Assembly (NCBI GenBank): GCA_030762935.1
Contig: CM060898.1
Coordinates: 99,641,281 to 99,705,280, forward strand
Length of the DNA: 64,000 bases
Direction of reading: 5' to 3'
From: Hymenopus coronatus
Lineage: Eukaryota; Arthropoda; Insecta; Mantodea; Hymenopodidae
Part shown: piece by piece, positions 11,490-22,494 of the stretch
Layout of the letters: each line of letters starts with the position of its first letter
How positions within the stretch are numbered: position 1 is the first letter of the stretch
Program-made: the position numbers and the translations under genes
Notes under the pieces: model-generated
Told to the model about the DNA's origin: nothing
The model's database searches: none
What the model saw: only the letters and a program-made list of their open reading frames with translations

Positions 11490-12258
11490 ATTACTTTCTC
11501 TACACATACTATATACATAATGTATAGAGAAGGATCGTATTGCACCCAAAAATTTGATACCAAGATTTCACCGAAACTACATGAATAAAAAAAACAAACA
11601 AAAAAAAACAACAGCACATTTTTAGAAAAAGATCCGCGTGTCTGTGGAAAGTATTACTCAAAGACGAAAATTTCGTTAAATATCGAACTTGGTATTTAAG
11701 TTTAGTAACTCCCAAGGATACCTCACGAAGATTTTCAAGAATATTCCCCAGGAAAAATGCTTCGAAAATGTTGGTTTTCTCAGAAATGGGTGTACCGATT
11801 TTGATTAGAATAACGTATATCAAAGATATTCTTATGACAAATAAAATATATATCTTGAATTTTCTGAGAATAGTCTCTGAAGACCCCATTGTTCAGGACG
11901 AGTTTTGCAGAATTCTGCATAACGTTAAATCGTAAGAGATAGACAAAAATTTACTACACAGAAAACGTGCATAATGTTAAAAGACACAATTTATGTCATA
12001 GTTTTTTTCGTGGAATTGACCATGTTATTTGTTTCACATTTAAAATATTTGACTTTTCTCACACGGAAAGTTGTAAAATTCTGGCCCTGCAGAGAAACGG
12101 ATTTCAACCTCATAGCAACCAGCTTTTAAAAGATTTGACTATCGCTTTAGCCTAGGGTATTCCCTTATTTTCCTTTTACTTGCAAGGAAGCAAGTAATAA
12201 TACCATTTCTGCTAATGTTTATCTCGATTAGCATGATGTAGATAAAATAATCTTTAGT
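11490..12258 (+). repeat. HER copy, main part, interrupted near its tail
   Basis: Starts at tactttctctacacatac with the palindromic partner, and runs in order to attagcatgatgtagataaaataatcttt. The missing tail (tggaacaactagagaaagcaatttgagtgg) reappears at 12610-12665 beyond a 350-bp insertion. Confidence 0.8.
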
Positions 12259-12608
12259 AGTAGTATTTTATTATTAAGTTTACAATAATACAATATTTAT
12301 GTCACACAGTCGCATGGGTCGGGTGACCGTACATGGTGTCTAAAAATACTTGAATTTAGAAGATTAGCTACATATCTATTTTATATATCTTATTAATATT
12401 AGAAATACACACACAATGCACACCAACATATGCCTGCGCGCTAGGACACAGAACCATAGAACAATAAAAGAAAGAGCACTCTGATATCACACACACATAC
12501 ACACACAACTACACCACAAACAGATATAAATTACTCAAACACCAAATAAGTCTATACAATATTTACATAAATATTTTATCTCTTAATGCACGAACTTCCA
12601 TTAAATGG
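12259..12608 (-). mobile_element. Insertion inside HER, possibly a LINE 3' end
   Basis: This segment interrupts a HER copy. On the minus strand it contains a short peptide-like stretch (MEVRALRDKIF), a CA-rich spacer, and a terminus resembling a LINE 3' end (gtgtgacataaatattg, then taataaaatactactact). The ACT iteration would be the tail. No clear target duplication is visible, so the LINE assignment is tentative. Confidence 0.4.
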
Positions 12609-12665
12609 TTTGTATATGGAACAACTAGAGAAAGCAATTTGAGTGGAACCCATCAGCTTTTTAAA
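12609..12665 (+). repeat. HER tail, continuation of the split copy
   Basis: ggaacaactagagaaagcaatttgagtgg...catcagctttttt matches the terminal 55 bp of the family and completes the copy begun at 11490. Confidence 0.75.
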
Positions 12666-12908
12666 AACAGTTTGGCACACTTAATTGAAACAAAGTGTGA
12701 TATATCATTAATAGTTAAAGCGAACCGTAACTGTCCAAGAGTTATGCCTCATGAAACAGAGCGGAAAGTTCGCAGAAATACACGAACCGGAACACCATCC
12801 GTTCGATCCGGTTCATTTCGAGCCTTATATCTGCCGTTATTATTACCAGTGTGAGCAAGCCCAGGGTATATGTGGTTCATATAGTGGAGACTCAGCATTG
12901 AAAAACTG

Positions 12909-13637
12909 TTTTACTTTCTCTACAGCACGTAGGTACCACTTCACCCAAAAATTCGATACCGAGATTTCACCGGATACATGTTTTAGCATTTCCAGTATTC
13001 AAAAAAACAAAAACAAAAAAAAAAACATTTTTAGAAAAATTACCGTGTGTGTCCGTGACCATTATAACACAAAAACGTAAATTCGTTAAAGTACCAAACT
13101 TTGAATTTAAGTTTAGTACCTTCAAAGGATGCGACACGAAGACTTTGAGGAAAATCTCCGCATCCCAAACTACCCTTTACAAGGAAAACATTTTGATATT
13201 CTCAAAATGGCTCTAACACTTTTTTATTAAAATACCACATATTAAAGATATTTACATTAAAATAAAATTGAGTTTTCTGAGAATAGCATCCGAAGACTTA
13301 ATTCGGATGAATTTTGTTGAATTTTGAAGAAGTGGTATACCGCTAGAGATAGACAAAAACCTACTGCACAAAAGTGTAGAGCACAAAGTTTATGTCATGT
13401 ACATATTTTCTTGGATTTGACCATTTATACATTCCTTGTTATTAGCTTTAGTTTTAAAATACTTAATTTTCATACGGGAATTTGTAAACTCCTGGCCATG
13501 TAGGAAAATTATTTCAATCATACGGCAACCAGCTTTAAATAGAATAGGTATCGCTTTGCCTAGTGTATTCCCTTGTGTCCCTCCTACTTACAAGGAAGTA
13601 AATGAAAAAGCAATTTATGCTAATGTTTATCTGGATA
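12909..13637 (+). repeat. HER copy, tail missing
   Basis: Begins with the hairpin-end arm ttactttctctacagcacg, though the palindromic partner is eroded. It runs to gctaatgtttatctggata, where it switches to minus-orientation HER. Confidence 0.75.
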
Positions 13638-13805
13638 TGCTGTCCACAGACACACATACAAACACAGACGTTTTTCTAAAAATTCTTTTTTCGGTCTCGG
13701 GGAACCTTAAAACATATATTTCCGGTGAAATATCGATATCGAACTTTTGGATGGAATACAATACTTTCTTTACTTACATGTATATTGAATGCACATACTC
13801 ACCAT
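13638..13805 (-). repeat. HER head in reverse orientation
   Basis: gctgtccacagacacac...atttccggtgaaatatcgatatcgaacttttggatgg is the reverse complement of the HER head. It is fused directly to the preceding plus copy, giving an inverted pair with the hairpin ends outside. Confidence 0.7.
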
Positions 13806-13996
13806 AGAAAGTCAAAATTTTGTTCTATTTCTATAAAACATCAGAAGAGATACTTTAATCACCGCCCTGCTTCGTAATCCTTTAGACACCAATTAATTTG
13901 CCATACATGATTCATAACAAATGTAGCTACTTTTACTCCTTTTATTGTTAATCTTTTTGTTTCTCTCGAGAGTTATGATTACTATAATTATATTTA

Positions 13997-14868
13997 TTTT
14001 TACTTTCTCTATACGTACTATGTTCATAGTGCATCGAGAAGGTATTGTAATGCACCCAAAAATTCGATACCGAGATTTCACCGGAAATATATGTTTTAGG
14101 ACCCCCTGAATCCAAAAAAATAATTTTCAGAAACAGGCCCGTGTCTGTGTGTGTGTGAATAGCATAGCTCATAAATGAAAAGGCCGTTAAATACCAAACT
14201 TGGTATTTAAGTTTGGTATCTTCCAAGGATGCGACACGAAGATTTTCAAGAAAATCCCCTCACCCCTAATTACCCTTTACATTTCGATTTTCTTAAAAAT
14301 GGCTCTAACGATTTTGATTAAAATGCTACATATTAAAACCATATCTATCACAAATAAAATCTATATATTGAATTTTCTGGGAATAGCTTCTAAATACCTA
14401 TTTATTCTGGATGAATTTTGCTTAATTTAGTATAACTAGTAAACCGTAAGAGATAGTAAAAAACTTACTCTACAGAAAATGTAGTTCTTGTTAAAATACA
14501 CAAGTTATGTCATATACAGTTTTTTTTCGTGGAGCTTACCGTTTTCGAGGTAGTCCTTGTTATTAGTTTCAATTGTGAAGTACCTATACTTTTCTCAGAC
14601 GAAACTGTCCGTTTTTCCTCTGTTCTACTCCTGGCCAAGCAAAGAAGCGATTTGCAATGACAGTTGCAAACGACAGCTTTTAAAGCATTTAACTATCACT
14701 TTAGACTAGTGCGTTCCCTTTGTTCCATTCTACTTATATAAGGAACTAAGTAATAAAATTCTGCTTATGTTTATCTCGATTAGTATGGTGTCGAAAGAAG
14801 AATTATCTTTTGTAAGAAGTTTGTAGAGTAGCTAGAGAAAGTCATGTGAGTGGAACATATCAGGTTTT
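13997..14868 (+). repeat. HER copy, full length, first of a tandem pair
   Basis: Starts tttttactttctctatacg and ends gtcatgtgagtggaacatatcaggttttttt. The next copy begins within the same T-run. Confidence 0.9.
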
Positions 14869-15715
14869 TTTACTTTCTCTATACGCACTATGTAAATAGT
14901 GTATAGAGAATGTATTGCACTCAACCAAAAAATTCGATACAGAGATTTCACCGGAAATATATGTTTTAGGGACGCCTGTATCCAAAAAAAAAAAAAAAAA
15001 GGTCCGTGTGTCTGTGAACACGATAACTCAAAAAGGAAAAGTCGGTAAAATACCAAACTTGGTATTTAAGTTTAGTATCTTCCAGGAATGCGACACGAAG
15101 ATTTTAATAAAAATCCCCCCACCCCCAAATACCCTTTACATGGAACTTTTTTCGAAAATGTTGATTTTCTCAAAAATGGCTATAACGATTATGATTAAAA
15201 GTTCATATATTAAAGATATTTAGCTAACGAATAAAATGTATATCTTGAATTTTTTGGGAGTAGCCACTGAAGAGTGGTTTATTCTGGATGAATTTTACTG
15301 AATTTGAATAACTGCTAAACCGTAAGAGATGGACAAAAACTTACAACACAAAAAATGAAGGGCACGTTAAAACACACAATTTATGTTATATACATTTTTT
15401 TCGTGGAGCTCGTCGTTTTTGAGACATTCCTTATTTTTGGTTTCTGCTATGAAACACTTCTCATACAGGAATTTGTCAACTGCTGTCCATACAAACAAAG
15501 GAACTTCAGTGCCATAGCAACCAGGATTTGATTATCACTTTAAGCTAAGGTACTCCCTTATTTCGCTTCTACTTTCAAGGAAGCAAGAAATAAGACTATT
15601 TCTGCAAATTCTTTTCTCGATTAGCAGGAAGTAAATAGAAGCATAAGCTTTTTAAAAAAATGTATTCCAGAGATATAGAGAAAGTCATGTGAATGGAACA
15701 CATAAGATTTTTTTT
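14866..15715 (+). repeat. HER copy, full length, second of a tandem pair
   Basis: The head tactttctctatacgcac follows the previous tail with only T residues between. The copy keeps the internal palindrome AAATACCAAACTTGGTATTT (15048-15067), has an 18-A stretch near 14984, and ends gaatggaacacataagattttttt. Confidence 0.9.
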
Positions 15716-15719
15716 ATTA

Positions 15720-16204
15720 GAATGTAATAGCTGTTTTCTTTGCCTACTATCTACGTTGTACGTGGTACCCAGAGTGGAAATGTAATTCACCAAGGGATGC
15801 AAGTTTGCGATAAGATGCATTAGTACACAACATCCCCCTCTACAACAGTTATCTAGATGCTTTGAAACGGAACCCATTCAGTAACTCCTGGACTGCTTCA
15901 TAAGATATGCGGTCATGCATAAGCGCTAACGTGCCGCAGAATGGCGAAGTTTCAACACAGGTGAGCAATATGAAACGAGATGCTCTGCCCTAGCTGGTCT
16001 GTAAAGTAGCAGTCATATTACACTTTCCTGACCCTAATTACTCTGGGTACTCGTGTAATGAGCATATGAAGCACTCCAACAGGCTGGAAATCCGGTTGCA
16101 AACGTTCCACCGACCTCTCCACGAGGGTGATTAAACTTGATAGCTTAACACCAAGAAGTTGCCTCTTTTAAAGTGAAAATTTATAAAAAACTGTAAAAAA
16201 ATTT
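15720..16204. other. Intergenic sequence, nothing recognised
   Basis: Ordinary mixed-composition sequence between HER copies, with no coding or RNA signal recognised. Confidence 0.4.
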
Positions 16205-16205
16205 T

Positions 16206-17046
16206 AAAAAATTATATCTTCCATTTATATGACTTTCTCTACATCTCTGCAACAAATTATTGTTAAAAAGCTTATATTTCTTTTTTTTTTACTTCATGCT
16301 AATCGAGACCAGTTTAGCAGAAATGGTCTTATTACTCTCTGCCGTGCAATTAGAAGGGAAATAAGGGAGTAGCTTAGGCTAAAGTATTGGTCAAACGAAA
16401 CGCTAGTTCAAATGTGACCGAGGTTCCTTTGTTTCTATGGTCAGCAGTTGACAATTTCCCGTATGAGAAAAGTATGTCTTTTAAAGCTGCAATAACAAGG
16501 AATATCTTAAAAGCGATAAACTCCACGAAAATAATATACATAACATAAATTGTGTTTTAACGAGCTATACATCTTCTGATAAGTAAGTTTTTCTCTCTCT
16601 ATTTTAGGGGTTGCCAGTTATACAAAATTCCGTAATTCATCCAGAATAAAGTAGTCTTCAGAGGCTATTCCCAGAAAATTCAAGATATACACTTTATTTG
16701 TCAGGGAAATATCTTTAGTATACGATATTTTAATCAAAATCCTTTGAGCCATTTTTGAGAAAATACAAACATTTTCCATGGAATGGATAGTTGGGGTTGG
16801 AGGATTTTCTTGAAAATCCCCTAGTCGCATCCTAAGGAGATACTGAATTTAAATACCAATACAGACTGCTGTCTAGAGACACATACGCACACGCACACAC
16901 ACGGACCTTTTTCTAAAAAGTACTTTTTTTTTAATTCAGGAGGACCCAAAACATGTAATTCCGGTGAAATCTCGGCATCGAATTTTTTGGTGCATTACAA
17001 TAACCTCTGTATAAACTATGTACATAGTACGTGTAGAGAAATTAAA
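16206..17046 (-). repeat. HER copy, full length
   Basis: The minus-orientation tail tgactttctctacatctctgc is at 16230-16250. The middle blocks agaaaattcaagatataca and ccgacttttcg-like region follow, and the hairpin end actatgtacatagtacgtgtagag is at about 17018-17040. Confidence 0.85.
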
Positions 17047-17327
17047 AGTTGTAACGCAAAACTTGTATAGAATAAAGAGATCAGGAAATTCAATATATTG
17101 TAACTGCGTCTAAGGATTTATTTTAAAATTATTCCGGTGGTAATTTCGGGATTATCACCAACAATAGAATTGTTCGCTGTTCGTTAATTACCTGTTCACC
17201 GCACTTAATGATTTCGCGACTTACGCTCAAACTTAAGCCGCCTATTTTGCGCGCACGTTCCCGACGCTTCGCCGCAAATGTCTTCCAAAAAGTGCGTACT
17301 ACCCAGGAGCTAGGAGCAGGAACTAGT

Positions 17328-17347
17328 CGCCCGAGTATACTCGGGCG
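17328..17347. repeat. Perfect 20-bp palindrome
   Basis: CGCCCGAGTATACTCGGGCG is identical to its reverse complement. It lies in a locally GC-rich stretch between a HER copy and the 5S-like/LINE island. It could be a protein-binding site, a repeat terminus, or chance. Confidence 0.7.
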
Positions 17348-17470
17348 GGGGCAAATCACCGTACCTATCCGCTTTTCTCGCGGATTTACCCGTGTGATAT
17401 AAAAGATGTAGTCTTGTGCAAGTGTTTATGTAATGTGGGCAGGGTGTTTCCCTCTGTGCAGCCGGCGCGG

Positions 17471-17537
17471 ACTGGCTTACCTACCGGAGTGGTCACCCAC
17501 CCAGAGAGGAACCAGGCCCGATGCTGCTTAACTTGGC
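17471..17537 (-). repeat. 5S rRNA-like module 1
   Basis: On the minus strand it reads CCAAGTTAAGCAGCATCGGGCCTGGTT...GGGTGGGTGACCACTCC. This matches the middle of eukaryotic 5S rRNA, where the internal pol III promoter (A box, intermediate element, C box) resides. The 5' and 3' thirds of a 5S gene are absent, so it is not a functional 5S gene. Confidence 0.75.
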
Positions 17538-17649
17538 CAGCCGTTTGCGGGCTGTCAAGGAAAGCAGTGCCGGCTAGCGGGGAGAACTGAAAAGATATAG
17601 GTACGGGGTGGGGGAAAGCCAGTGTTGCAGATCTGGTCGGAGTACAACT

Positions 17650-17702
17650 GGACGGTCACCCGTCCGAGTTGAGACCGGGCCCGATGCTGCTTAACTTGGC
17701 GG
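17650..17702 (-). repeat. 5S rRNA-like module 2
   Basis: The minus strand reads GCCAAGTTAAGCAGCATCGG, then GCCCGGTCTCAACTCGGACGGGTGACCG, a closer match to the same 5S segment as module 1. Both modules begin at the same 5S position and are about 165 bp apart. They lie just downstream, in the LINE's sense, of the ORF2 tail. Confidence 0.8.
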
Positions 17703-17737
17703 GTAGTACTGTAAAGAAGGGAGAGGCGGCCGAAAAA

Positions 17738-18405
17738 CTACCATCCCAAGGCGTCCTTGGGAAGGCGGTAGCTTACGCGTCTCCTAGGCAGCGTGTGGTC
17801 GTAAAGACCGAGAGTGTTCACCTGAGGATTTGGGTGAGGAGCAAGTTTAGTGTATATTGTGCGAGCTGTTTCTCGCACAACGTCCACTATGTAAGGGATT
17901 CCGGAATGGGAATGGAGAATGTGGGACGGGAATCTACGGTCTGTGCCATATATCATCCTCAATGCCCTGTTCTACACGGTCTGCAGTCTGCGGATGGTGG
18001 AACGAGCCACCGAACCCCATCAGGGGCGGGATGACCGCGCGGTACAGCCGTAGTTTTAGGTGTGTAGGCATGGCGCAGCGGAAGATGGGAAACAACTGCC
18101 GTAGGGCAGCGTGTCCCATACCGACCTTCTCCCTGACATGTGGAGTGAAAGTAAGGCCGCGGTCGAGGAGGACTCCAAGGTGTTTGGCGGTGCGGACACA
18201 GGGGATCCGCCGCCGCCGCGACCTCAGCGACCTCTCCGGCCGCCAGCAACGGACTTTAGCCAGCAGTAGAGCTGAGCTCTTCTGCGGGCTGATGGCCATC
18301 CGGCACTGCTCACTCCATCTGCCTATGGCCTCGATTCTGAGTGAGCTTGCTACTTCTACACATTCATTCCAGCCAATTCTTAAATTCTACACTTAATAAT
18401 CTGTA
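17738..18405 (-). pseudogene. Non-LTR retrotransposon ORF2 C-terminal part (Jockey/I-like)
   Basis: Minus-strand translation gives RWSEQCRMAISPQKSSALLL, then the reverse-transcriptase motif KHLGVLLDRGLTFTPHVREK, then AALRQLFPIFRC and LKLRLYRAVIPPLM, as found after the catalytic domain of LINE reverse transcriptases. After a frame change near 17950 it continues with HSHSGIPYIVDVVRETARTI, KLAPHPNPQVNTL, ending about 17738. The catalytic YxDD region is missing, consistent with 5' truncation. The copy is GC-rich compared with its surroundings, suggesting it is younger or of different origin. Overlapping plus-strand frames up to 179 codons are antisense shadows. Confidence 0.8.
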
Positions 18406-18514
18406 AACTAACCCAAAATATTTTCAATTTATTTACATACCCTTAACATATATTTCTATTAATACTTAATGAGCTAACATTAATTTAATATACAGGGTTA
18501 TGTTTTGTGTCAAA

Positions 18515-18750
18515 ATGCATTTTATTTGCCCTGTAAATATCTTTCATATACGGTATTTTAATTAAAATCGTGATAGCCATTTTTGAAACAAAAATCGAAA
18601 ATTCCTAAAAATGTTCCATGTAAAGGCTAGTTTGGACTGGAGGGATGCTTTTTAAAAATCTACATGTCACATTAACCGACTTTTCGTTTTTGAGTTGTAT
18701 TGCTGTCTCAGATACACACAAATACATACACTCTCACTACACTTTTACAA
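18515..18750 (-). repeat. HER fragment
   Basis: Minus-orientation blocks tgcattttatttgcc...aaatatctttcatatacgg...gttccatgtaaagg...ccgacttttcgtttttgag, ending in a CA-rich tract at the point where a plus copy begins. Confidence 0.7.
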
Positions 18751-18754
18751 TGTT

Positions 18755-19504
18755 TTTATTTTTAATTTTTCTACATAGTGTATAGACAAGGTGTTGTATT
18801 CCGCCCAAAAATTAGATACCGATATTTCACCGGAAATACATGTTTTGGGTGCCCCTGAATCCAAAAAAAAGCATTTTTGGAAAAAGGTCCGTGTGTGTCT
18901 GCAGAGCTCAAAAACGAAAAGACTGTTAAATACCAAACTTGGTTTGGTATCGTCCAAGGATGTGACACTCCCAACTACCCTTTTCGTGGTACTTTTTTCG
19001 AAAATTTTGATTCTCAAAAATGGCTAACTATTTTGATTAAAACATCGTATATTAAAGATATTTAACTGACAAATAAAATGTATATCTTCAATTTTCTAGG
19101 AATAGCCTCTAAAGACTACTTTATTCTGAACGAGTACCTAAAACATGGACAAAAACTTACCACAAATGTAGAGCACATTTCTATATACATTTTTTTTCGT
19201 CGAGTTGATCGTTTTAGAGATATTCCTCGTTTTTTGGTTTCATCTTTAAGAAACTTATACTTTATTCATACAGGAATTTGTCAACTCGTATCCATACAAA
19301 CAAAGGAACTTCAGTCACATAGCAACCAGCTTTTGACTATCACTTTAACCTATGGTAATCCCTTAGTTCGCTTCTACTTACAAGGATGCAAGTAACAAGG
19401 CTATTTCTGCTAATTTTTTCTCAATTATAATGAAGTAAATAGAAGCATAAGCTATTTAACAATAACTTGTTGCAGAGATGTAGAGAAGATATCAGATTTT
19501 TTTT
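18755..19504 (+). repeat. HER copy, near full length
   Basis: The hairpin end retains only one half (tacatagtgtatagacaagg). The body is in normal order, and the tail gcagagatgtagagaagatatcag lacks part of the final block. Confidence 0.8.
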
Positions 19505-19624
19505 AATTCACGAGGTCTCAAAGCCTATATTTCTGGCGAAATCTCGGTATCGAATTTTTGGCATACAATACCTTTAATACCTTCTCTATACATTATGTTC
19601 TTAGAGCGTGTAGAGAAAGTAACA
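19505..19624 (-). repeat. HER head, reverse orientation
   Basis: gaggtctcaaagcctatatttctggcgaaatctcggtatcg followed by the hairpin end cttctctatac...gtgtagagaaagtaa. It abuts the tail of the previous plus copy, making an inverted pair. Confidence 0.75.
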
Positions 19625-19677
19625 ACTGGAGTAACAATGTAGAATGAAAAAATAGCTACGACAAATAAAATATGATA

Positions 19678-20483
19678 AAAATCTTAAGCATAGCTTTCTC
19701 TGTAGTAAATTATTGTTAAAAACCTTATTCTACCATCTTTAGTGTGCTACTGAGATCAACAGAAATGGTCTTATTACTTGCTTCCTTGTAAGTAGAAGGG
19801 AAATAGGGAATACACTAGGCTAAAGCGATAGTCGAATTTTTTAAAAGCTCATTGCCAATTAATTTCTTTGCATGTATAGAAGCTTAAAAATTCCCGTATG
19901 AAAAAAGTTCAGGTATTTTAAAATTGATACCAATAAAAAGGATAAACTGTACGAAAAAAAAACGTATATGACAAATTGTGTGTTTTAATGGTATTTTCAA
20001 TTTTTGTGTTGTAAGGTTTTGTCTATCTGTTACGGTTTACCATTTGTGTAAAACTCAGCAAAATTCATCCGGAATAATGAGGTATTGAGAGGCTATTTCT
20101 AGAAAATTCAAGAAATACATTTCGTTTGTCATGAAAATATCATGAACATTTGGAATTTTAATTAAAATTGTTAGAGCCATTTTTGAGAAAATCAATTTTT
20201 TTTTTTAAAAATGTTCCATGTAAGGGGTCGTTGGGGGTGAAGAGGTTTTCTTGAAAATGTGTATCGCATTCTTGGACGATACTGAATTTAAATATCTATT
20301 TGGTAATTAGCCGATTTTTCGCTTTTGAGCTATGCAGTCCGCACACACACAAACACACACATACGTGATGTTTCTAGTTTTGGATTCAGGGGGTGTCAAA
20401 ACATGTATTCCTGGTGAAATCTTGGTATCCAATATCTTCTGTATCCAGTATGTGCATTTATATACGTTCTGGTGAAAGTAATA
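19678..20483 (-). repeat. HER copy, near full length
   Basis: Tail at atagctttctctgtag, then attgttaaaaacctta, the full set of middle blocks and a CA tract at 20343-20362. The decayed hairpin end is near 20450-20480. Confidence 0.8.
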
Positions 20484-20484
20484 A

Positions 20485-21195
20485 TAAAATAGGAAAGATG
20501 TGCTGCGAAAACTCAAATTTGTGAACGAAAAAATAACATTTAGTGAGCTCTTATGAAGCTGCAATAACTATCTTCAAGTTAAGTTTCCACTTACAACAGA
20601 TATGTTATTTCAACACAAAGTCTATCCGATGGTGGCTTCTGGTTCAACTTGTATGTTCTTCCCGAGGCACCCTGCGACTCTAGATATTTCGCTTGAGATA
20701 GGATATACAAATTGGCGCAATTCAAAGGTATTGGAAGAAGGGCGTGAGTTGATCGCCTTGGCACCCAGTTGGCGGAAGTAAGGGGAGCAAGCCATCACTT
20801 ACTCTGCACAAGTCCGCAATTAGGGATAATGGACCTATTTTATGTAGCGAACGTGGAGGGGTGGGGAAATCAATTGCTTCTCTGTGATCACAAAACCTGG
20901 TTACCCTGTGTAACACAGTTTGTCTATCCTCCACAATATGCCAACATGTAAACCGAAGTTTGTTTAAAATACCTAATTGTTTTAATATCTACTACATCCA
21001 GTTTTCTATAAACTGTTCAAATAAAATCTAATTCTTCTATCTACTTCATGATATACTTTCATTACACATATATAAATGCGTATCACGTTGTAGATACGAG
21101 CGTCGGCTGATAAGTCCCAGGCCTCACACAGATATGGCGCCACTAGGCCAGTTAGACGGTAGCATCGTATAGTTTACCTCTAGATTAGCTTGTAT
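20485..21195. other. Intergenic sequence, nothing recognised
   Basis: A slightly GC-richer patch at 20640-20940 has short frames on both strands, none resembling a known protein. Confidence 0.4.
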
Positions 21196-21197
21196 CC

Positions 21198-21473
21198 TGT
21201 GGCCCTCCTTGGTGTGATGGTTATCATGCTAACTTCAATCCCGGCGGAGGACGATGGATTTATTCGGGTGTAAAAATCTTTAGCATGGCTTCCTTTGGAA
21301 GCGAAGTAAAGCCGTTGGTCCCGTGTCGTAGATTTACGGCACGTAAAAGAACCTCAAGCCTGATAGAGAGGCCTCTGAGCAAAATTAAGCGGTCTTTCAC
21401 GCCCAATTAAAATGGGACGCTGCGAACCACAGGAGTTAAAGAGCGTCCATAAGTAATACGACATTTACATTTC
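21198..21473 (+). mobile_element. tRNA-derived SINE, family A
   Basis: Same body as the 10468 copy (gtaaaaatctttagcatggc, cccgtgtcgtagatttacgg, gtctttcacgcccaattaaa). Direct repeats tagcttgtatcc (21186-21197) and tagcttatatcc (21474-21485) flank it as target duplications. Part of the tRNA-like region between boxes A and B is deleted. Confidence 0.8.
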
Positions 21474-21485
21474 TAGCTTATATCC

Positions 21486-21653
21486 ATAGTTACAGGTCAA
21501 TATACACACACACTGATCTTTTTCCAGTAATGCCTTTTTGAATTCAAGGGGACCAAAAACATATATTTCGGTATCAAATTTTTGGGTGCATTACAATACA
21601 TTCTCTATACACTATATACATAGTACTATATTCATAGTAGAGAAAGTAAAACA
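21486..21653 (-). repeat. HER head, first unit of a tandem pair
   Basis: CA tract, ggattcaggggacc-like block, tcaaatttttgggtgcattac and the hairpin end finishing in agtagagaaagtaaaa, immediately followed by the tail of the next minus copy. Confidence 0.75.
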
Positions 21654-22489
21654 AAAATCTGATGTGTTTTATTCACACGACTTTCTCTACATCTATGCAA
21701 CAATATTATTAACAAGCTTATGCTTTATTTACTTCATGCTAATCAAGAAAAAATTAGCAGAAATAATGCTATTATCTGCTTCCTTGTAAGTGGAAGCGAA
21801 ATAAGGTAGTACTATAGGTTAAAGTGAGTCAAAAGCTGTTTGCTATGTGACTGAAGTCCCTTTGTTTGTAGGTATGGACAGGAGTTGACAAATTCCTGTA
21901 TGAGTAAAGTATAAGTGTTTCAAAGCTGAAACCAATACCAAGGAATATCTCAAAAACGATCAACTCCACGAAAAAATGTATGTTACATAAATTGTGTGTT
22001 TTAACGTGATCTACATTTTTGTTTTGTAACTTTTGTACAACTCTTACGGTTAGGCAGTTATGCAAAATTCCGTAAAATTCATCCAGAATGAAGTAGTCTT
22101 CAGAAGCTATTCCCAGAAAATTCAACATATACATTTTATTTATCAGGTAAATGTCTTTAATATACGATATTTTAATAAAAATCGTTACAGCAATTTTTGA
22201 GAAAATAAAAATTTTCGTAAAAAGTTCCATGTAAAGAGTGTTTGGGGGGTTTCAAAATCTTCATGTCGCATCCTTGGAAGATACAAAACCTAAATACCAA
22301 GCTTGTTTTTTAACGAACTTTTCGTTTTTGAGCTATGCTGCCCACACACACGGACCTTTTTCTAAAATACTTTTTTGGATTCAGGGGACTCAAAACATGT
22401 ATTTCCTGTGAAATCTCGGTATCAAATTTTTGGGTGCATTACAATACCTTCTCTATACACTATGTACATAATACGTGTAGAGAAAGTAG
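21654..22489 (-). repeat. HER copy, full length
   Basis: Starts aaaatctgatgtgttttattcacacgactttctctac and ends at the hairpin cttctctatacactatgtac plus cgtgtagagaaagtag. All middle blocks are present. Confidence 0.9.
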
Positions 22490-22494
22490 TTTTA

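Noticed and set aside
13997..15715. A CRISPR-like or satellite array
   Set aside because: The repeats are ~850 bp, occur in both orientations and are mostly dispersed; there is no short direct repeat with unique spacers.
17471..17702. Functional 5S rRNA genes
   Set aside because: Only the middle third of 5S is present and both ends are lost; treated as 5S-derived repeat modules.
17669..18396. Plus-strand frames of 121 and 179 codons in the GC-rich island
   Set aside because: They are antisense to a clear LINE reverse-transcriptase tail on the minus strand; their length comes from GC content.
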